Notes under the pieces: model-generated
What the model was told of the DNA's origin: nothing
The model's input: only the letters and a program-made list of their open reading frames with translations
The model's database searches: none
Origin: Paralvinella palmiformis
Lineage: Eukaryota > Annelida > Polychaeta > Terebellida > Alvinellidae
NCBI GenBank assembly: GCA_025642065.1
Contig: JAODUP010001582.1
Coordinates: forward strand, 1-64,000
Direction: 5' to 3'
Length of the DNA: 64,000 nt
Part shown: in pieces, positions 32,741-43,880 of the stretch
Layout: each line of letters opens with the position of its first letter
Position numbering within the stretch: position 1 is the stretch's first letter
Made by a program: the position numbers and the translations under genes

Positions 32741-33855
32741 ATTCAACTTTTCTGGAAGTCCAGAAACAACTAACCAACTTAGTTTTATTGCTTATCGTGT
32801 AAATGGTAAAGTGTTTGCTCTTGTATTCAATTATTAAATGTCTACGCAAGATTTGAATATTCTAATATATGTTGTGTATATACCATACAACGTTAACTCT
32901 GTCGGAATATACGTAAAACAGCTGTTGTCACTAACAACTAGTTCGTTGAGTTTTCAGTGAATTATGTTAGTAACTTTATTTTAACTCTTTCTATGCCGAA
33001 CAGTAGTATATTTTGCATAACATTTTAGACTTAAAAACAAAGAACCACCGTACCTTATTTCTAAAAAATATGTTATGTAAAATATATTATGAGATGTATT
33101 ATCTGTATATATCTTTGTAATATCAGTCAAATTCAGTAATTTGCTTATATTTTGTCACGAAAATGCTCTAAGCACAGTTTCCAATTCTCATCTATATTAA
33201 CTAATATCAAACCATTAAAGTCGTTGTCCTTATTCCATAAAATTGAACTGTATGTAATATGTATATAATCTAAATTAACATTGGATGAATCCAGAAAACA
33301 AAAGATGAAATATTTTAGAATTGTGTAAAGAGGATCTTTTTTATATCACAATGTTCAGTTATTTTAAATATATCTCTTATTCTAATGAAGCGAAGCATAT
33401 AAATTATCTCTTGCCTTCAGAGAGTTGGAAGATGGAATTATATGATTATTATTGGTCAAGAATAAAATTACGAATAAAATGTGAAGGATAGGGAAACTTA
33501 TAAGTCTAGTAGTAATAGAAATAGAAGTATAACCAACAAACTGATCGGTTTTATTTCTCGATGACTGACAGTTTATCATGGAAACAATGTCATTGATTGA
33601 CGTGATAATCCTTCATTTGACATAGGCTGAAGAGGGAGTTGAACGGTGGTACGTATACTTTCTTTGGGTGGGCAAATGTCTGTTGATGTTTTGTCCCGGT
33701 AGAGGATGTTGTGACAATATGTCCTTAAACCACACTGCTAAGCTCTGTCAGAGATAGAGGTTTTGTGTTATATTTCCTCTTGTTTTTGTTTTAGCTCATT
33801 CTTCTTCTAATATTCGATATCACAGGGGGTCAGTAACGAAATGACTCATAGGGTA
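32741..33855. other. Spacer, no gene recognised
   Basis: No feature was recognised on either strand. Confidence 0.4.
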
Positions 33856-33859
33856 TATT

Positions 33860-34160
33860 GGATCTGTATGCTTGTGAGATATTAGACCACCCAGAAAATA
33901 TCATAAAGCATATTATGCTGCTGCTGAAAAGCTAAGTTTTCTGTCATTGAGATTGTATGTTTCCATGTCTGGGCATTCTAAGAAAACGTGATCTAGAGCT
34001 GTATATTCCGTGCACTATTTGCATCTATGAAGTGAAGCCTTCAGATGTTTGGCCTGAGAATCCAGCATTTAAAGGATTGTAGTAGACACAGCACGCTCTT
34101 AAACTATCATAAGTACCCCTGACTCAGAAATAAAACATACTATAGCATCTCTAGCGGTGA
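33860..34160 (-). pseudogene. Possible LINE C-terminal zinc-knuckle remnant (H)
   Basis: The minus strand reads LKASLHRCK-stop-CTEYTALDHVFLECPDMETY. C-C-(T)-DHV-LECP is typical of the C-terminus after the RNase H or RT domain of several LINE clades. Stops interrupt it. The adjacent 34160-34480 is a repeat with a partner at 57.5 kb. The clade is not determined. Confidence 0.42.
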
Positions 34161-34480
34161 CATTGGGCACAGCTGGTGTGTTTGATGTTTTATATATAAC
34201 AACTTTAGTTGCATACACATTTCACCTTAGTAGTATGTGAAAATATAATTATCCTTCGTTAGTTAAGATACATCCATTCTGTACTGTGATATTCAAGCCT
34301 AATTCTAGCCTGCTTGGCATAAGCAATATTGAATCATATTATTATAACAATGCTGTTTATATTGGAGATTTTAGGTTTGGTTTGAAGATGTTAATATATG
34401 ATTTTAACCACGCCGAAGTTTTTACGCCATAATGATTTGCTTTAGCGTAGATGTCAGTTTTCTAATAGCAATAAAGCCAA
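34160..34480 (-). repeat. Dispersed repeat R5, copy a
   Basis: The plus strand shares TGGTGTGTTT, ACAACTTTAGTTGCATA, TCGCCTTAGT-like, CCATTCTGTACTGTGATATT and AAGCCTAATTCTAGCCTGCT with 57490-57660. The minus strand reads AKQARIRLEYHSTEW here and AKKTRANLECHSTKW there, so it was probably once coding, upstream of remnant H. Confidence 0.55.
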
Positions 34481-36400
34481 CAGTATACTCCTTTTATTAT
34501 CGCACAGTTTTTACATGTAACATAAGTTAGAGGGAAGCTCCTTAATCATTTGTCTGCACGTTTGTCAGGTTGTCTGTTGTCTGTTTGACAGAAATGTAAA
34601 TATATATGTGATTGAGATGAGATACAACACTATCATAGCATTTATATTTTCTATAAATGTTATAACTACAAGCTAAGACAGTTCATATTATGGCTACTTA
34701 CGTCAGATAATACTGAGAATATTTATATAGAACCAATTCTCTTATATTCAATTATATATATCTTTTTCTGTTTTCAAAATGTTTTATTTGTTCATAGTTT
34801 TTATGTTCCATTTTTACATAATGACGTCGATGTCGTGTTACGATTACTACAAAAATGAGAAATTCAACGGAATATTTAGATGTCAATTACAAAAACTTTA
34901 TTTCCGCAAAATGTATTTCTTTGTTAAAGAGAAAATATCTGTACATTATAAAATGGAAAATGTTTGAAGAAACCTGAAAACTGTGGAAAACTGTTCAATA
35001 TCATTTCTATAGACTCTACTACCTAAGATAAGTAATCATCCAATAATGGTTATCCTTATTATTCTATAATAATAAGTCATGACCAAAACACTCGACAATG
35101 ACACAAAGTTATTTGTGATATTTTGATTTCACAAATTTATTCAACGCTAGATGATGTTACCAAATTTGTCTGTAACATATTAAGATAAATGTACAATATT
35201 ATTGATATGATTAATATTCAGAAGGATAACAAAAGAATAAGCTTCTCTCTATCAGATCTCTAAAGGCTGATGAAATGTGATTATACTCCAAAAATAAATG
35301 ATATGGATAAAAAATGTGAAATGAGAAGTATTGTCTATTGTCTAATTATTGATGTCTATATATTGATTGGTTATCACTTAATTATAATAGCCATATGATA
35401 ACAATGACATTTGGCTGTCACCTATAATGATATACATCATAAAAGGTAAATTCCAGACTACAAATAATGACCTATTATACACTGTTGACAGAACATCTGA
35501 CATTGTCATTCATTGTGACATCTCTATTAAGGTTACCCCATGAAGTGGTTACATAACAAGCCGTAATCATCGAATGCCCCGGATGCAAAACACGTTTATG
35601 TACAATTTACTTCTTATTCATATACTTTACTAATAGATCGAACAATGGTGAACACACACACACACACACACACACACAAGCAATGAGTGTGGACATTAAT
35701 GTGTGGTGCAATTTATAATAATTGATGTACATTATCATATGATAGAGTAGAATGAGTGACATGGTATAGTAGAACGGGTCACATGATATAGTATAACGAG
35801 TCACATGATAAGAGTAGATTGAATCAAACACTAATACATCCATGATACTGTTATCAACTTTCAATATTTGTTCTACTCTTTAGCCCATGGAAATAAAAAA
35901 TATATATTAAGCAATAGATTTAATTATATCTTATATACTTGCCTGAAACACTATCTCAGAACATCTTTGTGGTTACGCCATGTATTTTTGCTATGTGCTT
36001 CTCTTATATGAAGACTATCACAAAAATAAGTGCTTTGTCATGCAATATCACAACAAATAATATGTAAAATATAATGTTTATATTAATACTAATATTTACT
36101 TTGTGTGAAGTTGTTACTGTATTAGACTTCGGTCAACAGTGTAACACTAAGGCTAGCTATGAAGGTATGTCGATAGAAAATTAAAAATAGACAACTAGTA
36201 AATATACTCTCTCTACGGAAAACGAGCTTCTTCATATTTAAGATTAAAGCCATGTTATGTCAGCCATTTTTTATGGTACCTATTTATAGAATGGGAATAT
36301 TCCGCTTTGTATTCTCTTATATTCTGTTATATTAAAAATAGGAGAATGAATGTTTTCATAGTTATGATAAACGGGCTTTTGTAACAATATGTCAGTGATC
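34480..36400. other. About 1.9 kb spacer
   Basis: It contains a (CA)n run at 35653-35680 and near-tandem repeats of about 25 bp at 35740-35815 (TCACATGATA.AGTA.A-type units). Nothing coding was recognised. Confidence 0.45.
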
Positions 36401-36407
36401 CTGATTC

Positions 36408-36443
<36 letters not shown>
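36408..36443. repeat. (TAA)n microsatellite
   Basis: About 11 TAA units. Confidence 0.92.
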
Positions 36444-36444
<1 letters not shown>

Positions 36445-36817
36445 TTTAAAAAATCATACAATCTAGTGTATTATGTAATTTTAGTAAGTTGTCTAATATA
36501 ATTTTGGTCATAGAGCTCATTTCATCACATAACTAGAAGGACATTGTTCAGATATTTACCTGCTCTATTAACTATTATGCGAGAAGTTTCAACCGAAACA
36601 GTCAGTTTCGTGGATCTTTATTCTTAAATGAATTAATTATTGCATTAAACTATTCGACAGCTATGGACGATTAATTACATTAAATAAGACTATTAATATT
36701 CTTAGTGATCCACCTTATTATGCCATTACTTACAGGTTCCGAACCGAGTGTGTTGTCATTTTAAATCCGCTTACACTACTTTCTGTAGCACAAGATTATA
36801 TAAAACATACATTATGT

Positions 36818-36820
<3 letters not shown>

Positions 36821-36880
<60 letters not shown>
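36821..36880. repeat. (AT)n microsatellite
   Basis: Thirty AT units. Confidence 0.95.
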
Positions 36881-36884
<4 letters not shown>

Positions 36885-36984
36885 GTCATATAGGGTTATG
36901 TGATTTATTAAATACTAGGTCATATGATCTTATCCCTGTGCCATATTGTCAGCAAATATGAAAAGTAACGCCATTATATTGTCA

Positions 36985-37100
36985 GTATCAGTAATATTTA
37001 CTGACCATAAAGATAACTGAAATACATTTAGAGTCATAAATGGGTTACGTGAGGTAATTAGCTTTACCGTTGTAACGGCTTCTATTTTATCACGGCCATA
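36985..37100 (+). repeat. Short fragment of repeat R1
   Basis: GGTTACGTGAGGTAATTAGC and TTACCGTTGTAACGGCTTC resemble the R1 segments at 4760 and (minus) 59420. The rest of R1 is absent. Confidence 0.4.
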
Positions 37101-37560
37101 TATAAAGCTTACATACATTTTACTATTTTTCGTCCTAGTTGGTTAATGTTAGAGCATGAAATAAATGCCGATGTGGAATTAGTCTGATCACAGTCATAGA
37201 CAAGCCAACACATAAAGTGGTATTATCGTGATTGTCATGTGTGATGATGACCTGACAGGTAAACAGGCCATTAAGCATTATACAGATGTTATCATTAGTG
37301 CCTACGTGACGATATGATCTTTCTTGGCCTTTGTGTTAATGATCATAACAATGATTAATGTTGACGTTGATACTCGTATTGTGATACTAATAACGATAAT
37401 ATATTTTCTTTATATCAGTCATATAAATGTTGATTAGCAGACCAACGAAAGGAATATAAACAACTTTTATTTCGGGTGAAGGTTATAATTGTCTCTTTCT
37501 GTTTACTTTGATGGCTAATGTTATATTTGCATTGTTCAGAGTAAAGTTATAACATGAAAC

Positions 37561-37648
37561 ACATGTGTGTGTGTCTGGGCGCGTGTGCATGTGTTTGTGT
37601 ATTGTGTATGCTTGTGTCTGTCTGTGTGTGTGTTTGTGTATACGTGTG

Positions 37649-37690
<42 letters not shown>
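37561..37690. repeat. (GT)n microsatellite
   Basis: Imperfect GT tract ending in a pure run of about 20 units. A smaller GT tract lies at 37866-37915. Confidence 0.93.
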
Positions 37691-37691
<1 letters not shown>

Positions 37692-38290
37692 TCTGCTCAT
37701 GTTAGCATTAATTACTGTCGTTTTTATGCCATTTACATAATTACAAAGATATTTATTATATATTATAATAATCAGTTTATATTTATGACGATAAACAACT
37801 TATACACTTTCAAAGCTACAGTTCAGGGGTCTCGCACAATAATCAGAAATATATACATTAAAAATATGTGTGTGTATGTGTCTGTATGTGTTTGTTTGTG
37901 TTTGTGTGTGTGCGTCTATATTTGTAAATGTGTTCATACATTTGTTTCCAATGTATGGCATATTTATATTCCAGTTTCTGTAACTGTGTACTGATATCAG
38001 TTCGGAAATTAAATAGGTGATCTTTAGTAACAATTCCGGCGACATTTATAACATGGAAATGTAGAGGTATTAAGCAGTGATAAATAGTTAATTAATGAAG
38101 ACAGTGAATAAGATATATTTATAAATTCTCTCTCGTTGTCGATATCACGAGTAAATAATTGTTCAGATCATATTAGCAAAAGAGAAAAATCCAGATTTAT
38201 ATCGAGAGAGTTATATAACACCAACATACACTATTTTATAGATTGGATATCGACATTGTCACACATTTTAAACTGATTTCAATGTAAATG

Positions 38291-38457
38291 TAGCTGTTTT
38301 GTGGCCACCTTTGTGTACAAGGTAGGCTAATTGGGCCGAGCGACCTCCAAAGGTAATGAGGCCAAATCAAAGATGAAACAACCTTCTGACATAGCTCGAC
38401 CGTGGTTTGAACCCAGGTGCTATAGATATATGCCAATCGCGCTAACGGTTAGGTCAT
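38291..38457 (-). mobile_element. tRNA-derived SINE, family S1, copy d
   Basis: The body GGCCACCTTTGTGTACAAGG, CTAATTGGGCCGAGCGACCT, CAAAGGTAATGAGG matches copies a and b. The minus-strand head has GGTTCAAACC and TAACCGTTAGCGCGATTGG. The ATC-rich tail is missing. It lies just upstream of LINE E. Confidence 0.75.
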
Positions 38458-38499
38458 GAAATAGCTACGATAATAATAATACATATAATAAACATATCT

Positions 38500-39950
38500 T
38501 TCGACATTGGCATAGTACCCAATGAAATGAAAATAATTAAGATTACTCAAATCTTATAAATCATCATATCCAAGTCTCTTAAACAATTATAAACCAGTAA
38601 GTCTTATTGCTGCTTTCTCAAAATTGATCGAAAAAGTTATGTTTAATAAATTAATCTAATTTTTGAATGCTAACAATAGACTATTTAAACATCAATATGG
38701 ATGTCAATCTAAACAGTCTACTGTTCGTCCAATAATGCATCTGCTTAACAATTGTGCAGAGGTTACTTTTGCGACCTTTCCAGGGCGTTTGATATTATCA
38801 ATCATGATATTATCTAGTAAAATTAAATTCTTCTGTCGTAGGTAGGGTGGCGAATCATTGGTTTGAAAGTTACTGGTTTGATAGATCTCAATTTGGTGAA
38901 TTAGAAAAAGTACATTATTCACTTTTACCTATTGGATGTGGAGTGCCCCAAAGCACCATTTTTGGACCAATATTTATAACCGATCTATGTAAGCGACATA
39001 TACAATCCATGTAATGGAAACATTGTATCATTTGCTGATGATACCACTCTATCTATGTCAGACTATGATGCGCATCAATTATTCTCTAATGCAAACATGC
39101 AGATAAACGATCTTCTTAAATGATTTTTCGCTAACAAACTGTCATTAAATGCAAACAAAACTAAAACCAACGTTATTGTTATTAGGCCTAATCATAGGCA
39201 TTGCGATTTAACAGTACTTAATATATACATTGACAATACAATGTCAAAATAATGGGTAACGAATGTGAAGAAACATCTTTTAAATATTTGGGAATTCACA
39301 TTGAAGATCATTTAACATGGAAATACTATATCGTTCATGTTAACACAAAGGTGTTGAGGTCACTATTTTCTATCAAGCAAGTGGAGAACTTCTTACCTAG
39401 AGATAGCATGCGAACATTGTATTTTGCATCAGTACACTTCCACTATATCTATGGCATAGTTACGTGGGGAAATGCTAGTAAAGCAGCTTTACACCACCCC
39501 ATCGTCCTTCAGAAACGGGCATTACGTATCATTAATAACATTAATTACAATGGACACACGGATCCTCTCTTTAAAGCCTCTCGACTTGTAAAAATTGATT
39601 GACTTGTACAAATATCAAGCCTTTGTAGTTCATATTTGATTAGATAACTAATAAACCACCCCTATCATTTGCAAATACTTTCCAATTCAATCTTGATCTT
39701 GATTTACGTCCGACGAGACAAGCGGATATGACACACATTGCTAGTTGCCCATTGCAACTGGCAAGAAGACTCACTCTGTATGCACTTCCAAAAATATTGA
39801 ATAAACAGCCCAAACCCCTAATGAATGTCGACAATTTATTTCGTTCTCAGTTTAAATACCAAGTTAAAGCCAGATACGTAAATAACTACCAAAGCCACGT
39901 CCAATGCAAGAACGAAAGATGCTTAGATTGTTACAACATATTATAATAAT
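38500..39950 (+). pseudogene. Non-LTR retrotransposon reverse transcriptase (E), second LINE type
   Basis: Domains in order: GIVPNEMKIIKI (38505), YKPVSLIAAFSKLIEKVMF (38590), LFKHQYGCQSKQSTVRPIMH (38680), GVPQSTIFGPIF (38940), FADDTT-like at 39020-39045, NKLSLNANKTKTNVIVI (39135), FKYLGIHIEDHLTWKYY (39280), LRSLFSIKQVENFLPRDSMR, IYGIVTWGNASKAALHH and LQKRALRIINNI (to 39545). After stops near 39600, TRQADMTHIASCPLQLARRL and KCNERCLDC-like sequence lead to about 39945. The thumb region and C-terminus differ from the L2-like remnants, so this is another lineage (CR1/jockey-type by pattern). Frameshifts and stops make it inactive, and the endonuclease end is missing. Confidence 0.87.
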
Positions 39951-40550
39951 CGCTTGGTTTCTAATAATGTTAAAAAAATTATAATATAAATGGTTGATAT
40001 TAATGACAATTCGTATTGTTCTATTATATACATCACAATGTCTTATCGTGTCCTGGTTTTGTTTTTGTGAACTCAAACCGATGGTTATTATGATTCTTTT
40101 CACCACTATCAATTCCCAACTACAGCCTCTTTCTCACTATTATGGCAATTTAAGACTGTCTCGCACACAGAGCAGCCCATCATCGTCCGGGGCCAGTAAG
40201 AATATTAGCAATTACGCTACCCTGGTCCTCCAATTTACATTCTCTTGGCATTTCGTAAACGCGTATTATATATCTATATACATCTAAATTCATTAGTCAA
40301 TCTTGTCATAGCCTTGATCGGTTATATCTTGACCTTTTTATTTCAGATGGAGGTTAAAAAGATATTCATAAGCATTGACCTTATTCACCTTGAATAATCA
40401 ACACCCCCATTAACATTATCGATAATGTCAAATATCCGTAAATCGTCTCACGTATTATCTAACAATAATTATCATGTTTTTAGTTCATTTTGTACCTAGT
40501 TTATCTCACGCGATAACTATTGCCGGTTCATTTGATGTGTTTACATTATA
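39950..40550. other. Spacer, no gene recognised
   Basis: The plus frame 39994-40287 (97 codons) has hydrophobic and Ser-rich stretches but no partner or motif. I do not call it. Confidence 0.35.
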
Positions 40551-40554
40551 CTAG

Positions 40555-40735
40555 ATAAGCGACTCGTTCATTAATTGATAATCAATTATAAGTGACACAC
40601 GCAACTGTCAATCTTTTGATATCTCGGCCATCACCGTGTGTAAATAAATAAATCAAATCATACATGTTTGTAAATAAAGACATGCATGTAGATAATTGAG
40701 TGCATAGAAAGAGAAATGTTGCTATTATTCTGTCT
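40555..40735 (-). promoter_or_regulatory. Conserved upstream block, copy 5 (gene body not found)
   Basis: The minus strand carries TTTACACACGGTGATGGCCG, AAAGATTGACAGTTGCGTGT and, further upstream, TCTTTATTTACAAACATG and TTTCTCTTTCTATGCA, parallel to the block upstream of copy 1. No sulfotransferase-like reading frame follows it in 40.0-40.55 kb, so it is an orphan. Confidence 0.5.
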
Positions 40736-40739
40736 ATGT

Positions 40740-41390
40740 GACTTTCGAAAGATGATATATGATGATGATGATGATGATGATGATGATTATCGGCATAACA
40801 ATGATATTTAATGTTTTGCCTTTTAATAATTTCACCGATTGGTTTAGCATGAGATACATACATTAATTATTTGGTCTTAAATGGGGTCCCTGTGGTTCAC
40901 CAAAATTAGACCTATGTCAAATGATGTTTTAACCGAGACTGAAATACACTGAGTTATGCTGGGGATGTATTTTCTATACTCATTGCTACTACCTATCCTA
41001 TACATTTGGTGCTGAAAGGAAGGTTAGAAATAGGACGACAATTCTTCATGTCATCCTTATCCAAATCAGATTTCCTAGGCGGCATATTTATGGAGGTTCG
41101 TTTCTTCCTGTGAGGTCGCATGCCTCGTTCGATGACTTGATAATTATATCATTCAAATCAACCTCAGAAGCTTGTGGAAACATTTCGAGCATTTCTCACC
41201 AAACATAATATCTGTAACCCGGAGGATACTGTTGGTATTATTTGCGGAATCAGAAATGATCTTATTCCTGGTGATTGTTGGTTTCCTCATGAAGCCATTG
41301 TTGAACTTGTTCACCCACCAGGCGAAGTAAAATGTGAAGATTTACATTTGAGTTACTTTCCTCTTTAAATATCCTATATTAAATGTCATT
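40740..41390 (-). pseudogene. L2-like LINE reverse transcriptase remnant (F)
   Basis: Minus strand: NKFNNGFMRKPTITRNKI and SANNTNSILRVTDIMF (41350-41200), DLNDIIIKSSNEACDL (41160), PRKSDLDKDDMKNCRPISNLSF (near 41070-41010), an eroded VPQGP, then PIGEIIKRQNIKYHCYADNH at 40835-40775 containing the YADD-like active site. (ATG)n, read as polyhistidine on this strand, replaces the sequence straight after YAD. Segments between motifs are deleted. Its 5' linker is homologous to LINE D (27.7-27.9 kb). Confidence 0.82.
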
Positions 41391-41665
41391 TTATATCCTG
41401 CTTATTTATTTATTATTAATTTTTAACGGTTGAGAGAAGTAGAGTAGTTAAACTGATTAATATAAAACAATTTATTTGTAAATATGAAACAAACTCTTAA
41501 AATAAATTAATAAACATCTTTCCTTCAGTTCAGTTTACTTTCACTTTGCCACAAAAATGGTACTTATATGATGTTAAGAACATCCTGCCTAAAAAGGTTA
41601 TATAAATATAGGTATAAAATATCCCAATTAACTATGCAAAACACGAATGATATATATCCGAGCTA

Positions 41666-42621
41666 CACGGTGGCTCATAAATATCTACCCATTTTTCTTC
41701 GTTGATATTATCAAGGAAAATAAATATTTTCTTTTCATTTTCAGGTGAGCAGTAGAATTGGCTTGATACCGAAATAGACGTGATACATCAATTTTCAGCA
41801 TTTTTGAAAGTTACTTTTCAACCAAATCAGCAGTTCTAAGATAAAGGGCATTTCGGAGGTAATTTCCATGGGAAAGGTTCCACGCAGAAAAAAACTATAA
41901 CGAACGTAGAATGTAGAGAAATTTAGAAATAGTGGCGGTGTGGGAAATGACAATAAAGGTCAAAGTGGGCGGCAAAGTACTGTCAGATCACCAGATAATG
42001 TTCAGGCAGTAAGCGAATATCTTCAACAGTCACCACGAAAATCGATAAGACGACTGTCTCAGGAAGTTGGTATCTCAAAGGCACATGTGCAAAAAGTCAT
42101 TCATACCGACTTAAAGACTTAAATCCTCCAGAAACAAAATGATGCGAATAAAAGAGAACGGGTGGAATTTTGCCAGGGAATTAGTGAACAAATTGAGAAC
42201 AACCCAGGTGTTCAGTGATGAAGCCCATTTCCGTATGAGTGGGGATGTCAACAAATGAAATATGCGGATTTGGGCATCTGAACAGTCCCATGAACATACC
42301 AAGCAACCATTAAATCAGGAAAAGTAAGATTTTTATATATTCACCAGATATGAACCTCCCTGACTACTTTCTTTGGGAGTATCTGAAGGACAGAGTGTAT
42401 TAGGATAAACCAAAGGCACTGAAAGAAAACATTAAGAGAAATCAGACGGATTCCGAGAGAAATGCTGAACAGAGTTGTGGACAATTCTCAACGTTCTCGT
42501 TGCTGCTGTCATTCAGACGCGTGGTCTCTAGCATCTATGAAGAAAAAAAACATGCAAAAATTTTAACCTTTGTTCCAGTTTTGGCTAAAGAAAACTGGGT
42601 AGATTTTTGAGGGCCGCCCTG
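41666..42621 (+). mobile_element. Mariner-like DNA transposon, internally deleted
   Basis: The left end CACGGTGGCTCATAAATATC (then TACCCA) and the complement of the right end, CAGGGCGGCCCTCAAAAATC (then TACCCA), are imperfect inverted repeats of about 26 bp. TA dinucleotides flank both (41664-41665, 42622-42623), the mariner/Tc1 target duplication. At 956 bp it is shorter than the roughly 1.3 kb usual for mariners. Confidence 0.92.
41930..42560 (+). pseudogene. Mariner transposase, deleted and frameshifted
   Basis: The N-terminal DNA-binding region reads GRQSTVRSPDNVQAV, YLQQSPRKSIRRLSQEVGIS and VIHTDLK (41965-42117). After a stop, LQKQNDANKRERVEFCQGI follows. A frame change gives VFSDEAHFRMSGDVN with the first catalytic aspartate at 42217, IWASEQSHEHTKQPLNQEK, then directly SPDMNLPDYFLWEYLKDRVY with the third aspartate at 42347. 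The roughly 80 residues between, including the second catalytic aspartate, are missing. The C-terminus (IPREMLNRVVDN-like, RVAAVIQTRG) is recognisable to about 42530. Confidence 0.9.
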
Positions 42622-42623
42622 TA

Positions 42624-43224
42624 AAATATATTGTTTTGAGTTTACTATATCCTATTAAAATACTAAAATAGATATGCTAATTTTGTTTTTCTTCATTTAT
42701 CTGTACCTAGAGTTGACATTGTTGTTTCCTATAGTCTGAAGCCCTGAGGAATAAATAAAGAGCTTGAAGAGTGTAATAATAGTATATGGTGTGGAAACAA
42801 ATCATAAAGTGACATCAGTTATATAAAGACATGACGAAATGATGCATAAAACATTACAAAGAGACGTTTTTGTAACAATACTAATGTTACCCATTTAACT
42901 TTTTTACGTATAATATATTTTAATATTAACTTCAAATATTGGTATGCTTCATTATCTAGGTAAATAGATAGAGAGGTCGATTGTTATAGATGGCGATTAA
43001 GAGAGAGGGGATAGAGGGGAAAAAGAACCGGCGCAAAATATTATTTAGTCAAGTGTCTGAAGTGCCAGGTATGTTGTACCTAGACCTGGGATACAATATT
43101 TGCATCGAGAAATTGCTTCGTAAATCCGGGTCCATTAAACATGTTTTAGTAAATTCGTTATGTCTGTGAGTTGTACTCCAATAAGGAAATGGCCCACTTT
43201 GCCATTTGTCATTCTCTTGTCTTC
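42624..43224. other. Spacer, no gene recognised
   Basis: No feature was seen beyond short A-rich stretches. Confidence 0.4.
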
Positions 43225-43535
43225 ATATCTGATCTAGAGCTCTTTACTTCTTTATCTTCAACAGCTGTGATGCAAAGATAAGTTGTTTACCTTTTTTTAC
43301 TATGGGTTCCAGATCTTCCGTCTATGTAGACATATGTTATATCCAATACGTTCATGTAATGCTCTTTGTATAAATTGTGCTGTGGAAAAAAAGTTATTTT
43401 ATTGTCGAATATAAATAGACATAATAGTTAAATGGACCAATGACGTCAGTTCTTGGCTTAATATTTGACATGACGTATGATGCGACTTACTTCAATCAAC
43501 ATTCAATGATAAACATGCACATTAATTATCATAAC
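43225..43535 (+). repeat. Dispersed repeat R4, copy b
   Basis: Partner of 8455-8800. Shared words include AACAGCTGTGATG, ACATAATAGTTAAATGGACC and GATAAACATGCACAT. Confidence 0.55.
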
Positions 43536-43639
43536 ATAAAATGCCGGAATAAATTATTAATGAAGATTTTCTTATATTTCTAGGCGTCCTTTATCGAGTT
43601 ATCTAGTAATGTATTCTAGGTGTTATGACACTGATATTT

Positions 43640-43880
43640 GATTTATATAGCACCACATCCAGCTGTGCTGTTTAGTGGTGCTTAAACATTATTGTTATCC
43701 CTAACACTGATCTGTATTATCCAGCACACACCTCAACTCCCATGGGAGCATACAACACGTGCTGCCACTGTGTGTTCATATCATTATTCAGACACGTAGC
43801 CGTCACTTCCTGTCAGGTTCTCATTTCTGGCCGGTTACGAGTCCTACGCTCTAACTAACTGAGTCATCATAGCTCGATAA
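43640..43880 (-). mobile_element. tRNA-derived SINE with an L2-like tail (family S2)
   Basis: The minus strand starts GATGACTCAGTTAGTTAGAG and continues CGTAGGACTCGTAACCGGCC, closely resembling the 5' half of a tRNA through a CGT anticodon loop, followed by an eroded T arm (AAATGAGAACC). A body with CATGGGAG follows. The 3' end is AAGCACCACTAAACAGCAC ... GTGGTGCTATATAAATC, a hairpin of the same design as the LINE 3' ends at 6.3 and 24.3 kb. The tRNA part lacks a full acceptor stem, so it is not a tRNA gene. Confidence 0.72.

Noticed and set aside
39994..40287. 97-codon plus-strand frame downstream of LINE E
   Set aside because: No homologous copy, motif or plausible start context. The length is near the upper end of what chance gives in this window.
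38500..42621. A clustered prophage, operon or defence-like island
   Set aside because: The reading frames are LINE, mariner and SINE remnants with stops. Nothing suggests prokaryotic organisation anywhere in the window.
43790..43880. tRNA-Thr gene on the minus strand
   Set aside because: Only the 5' half looks like a tRNA. The T arm and acceptor stem do not pair, and the sequence continues into a SINE body and tail.
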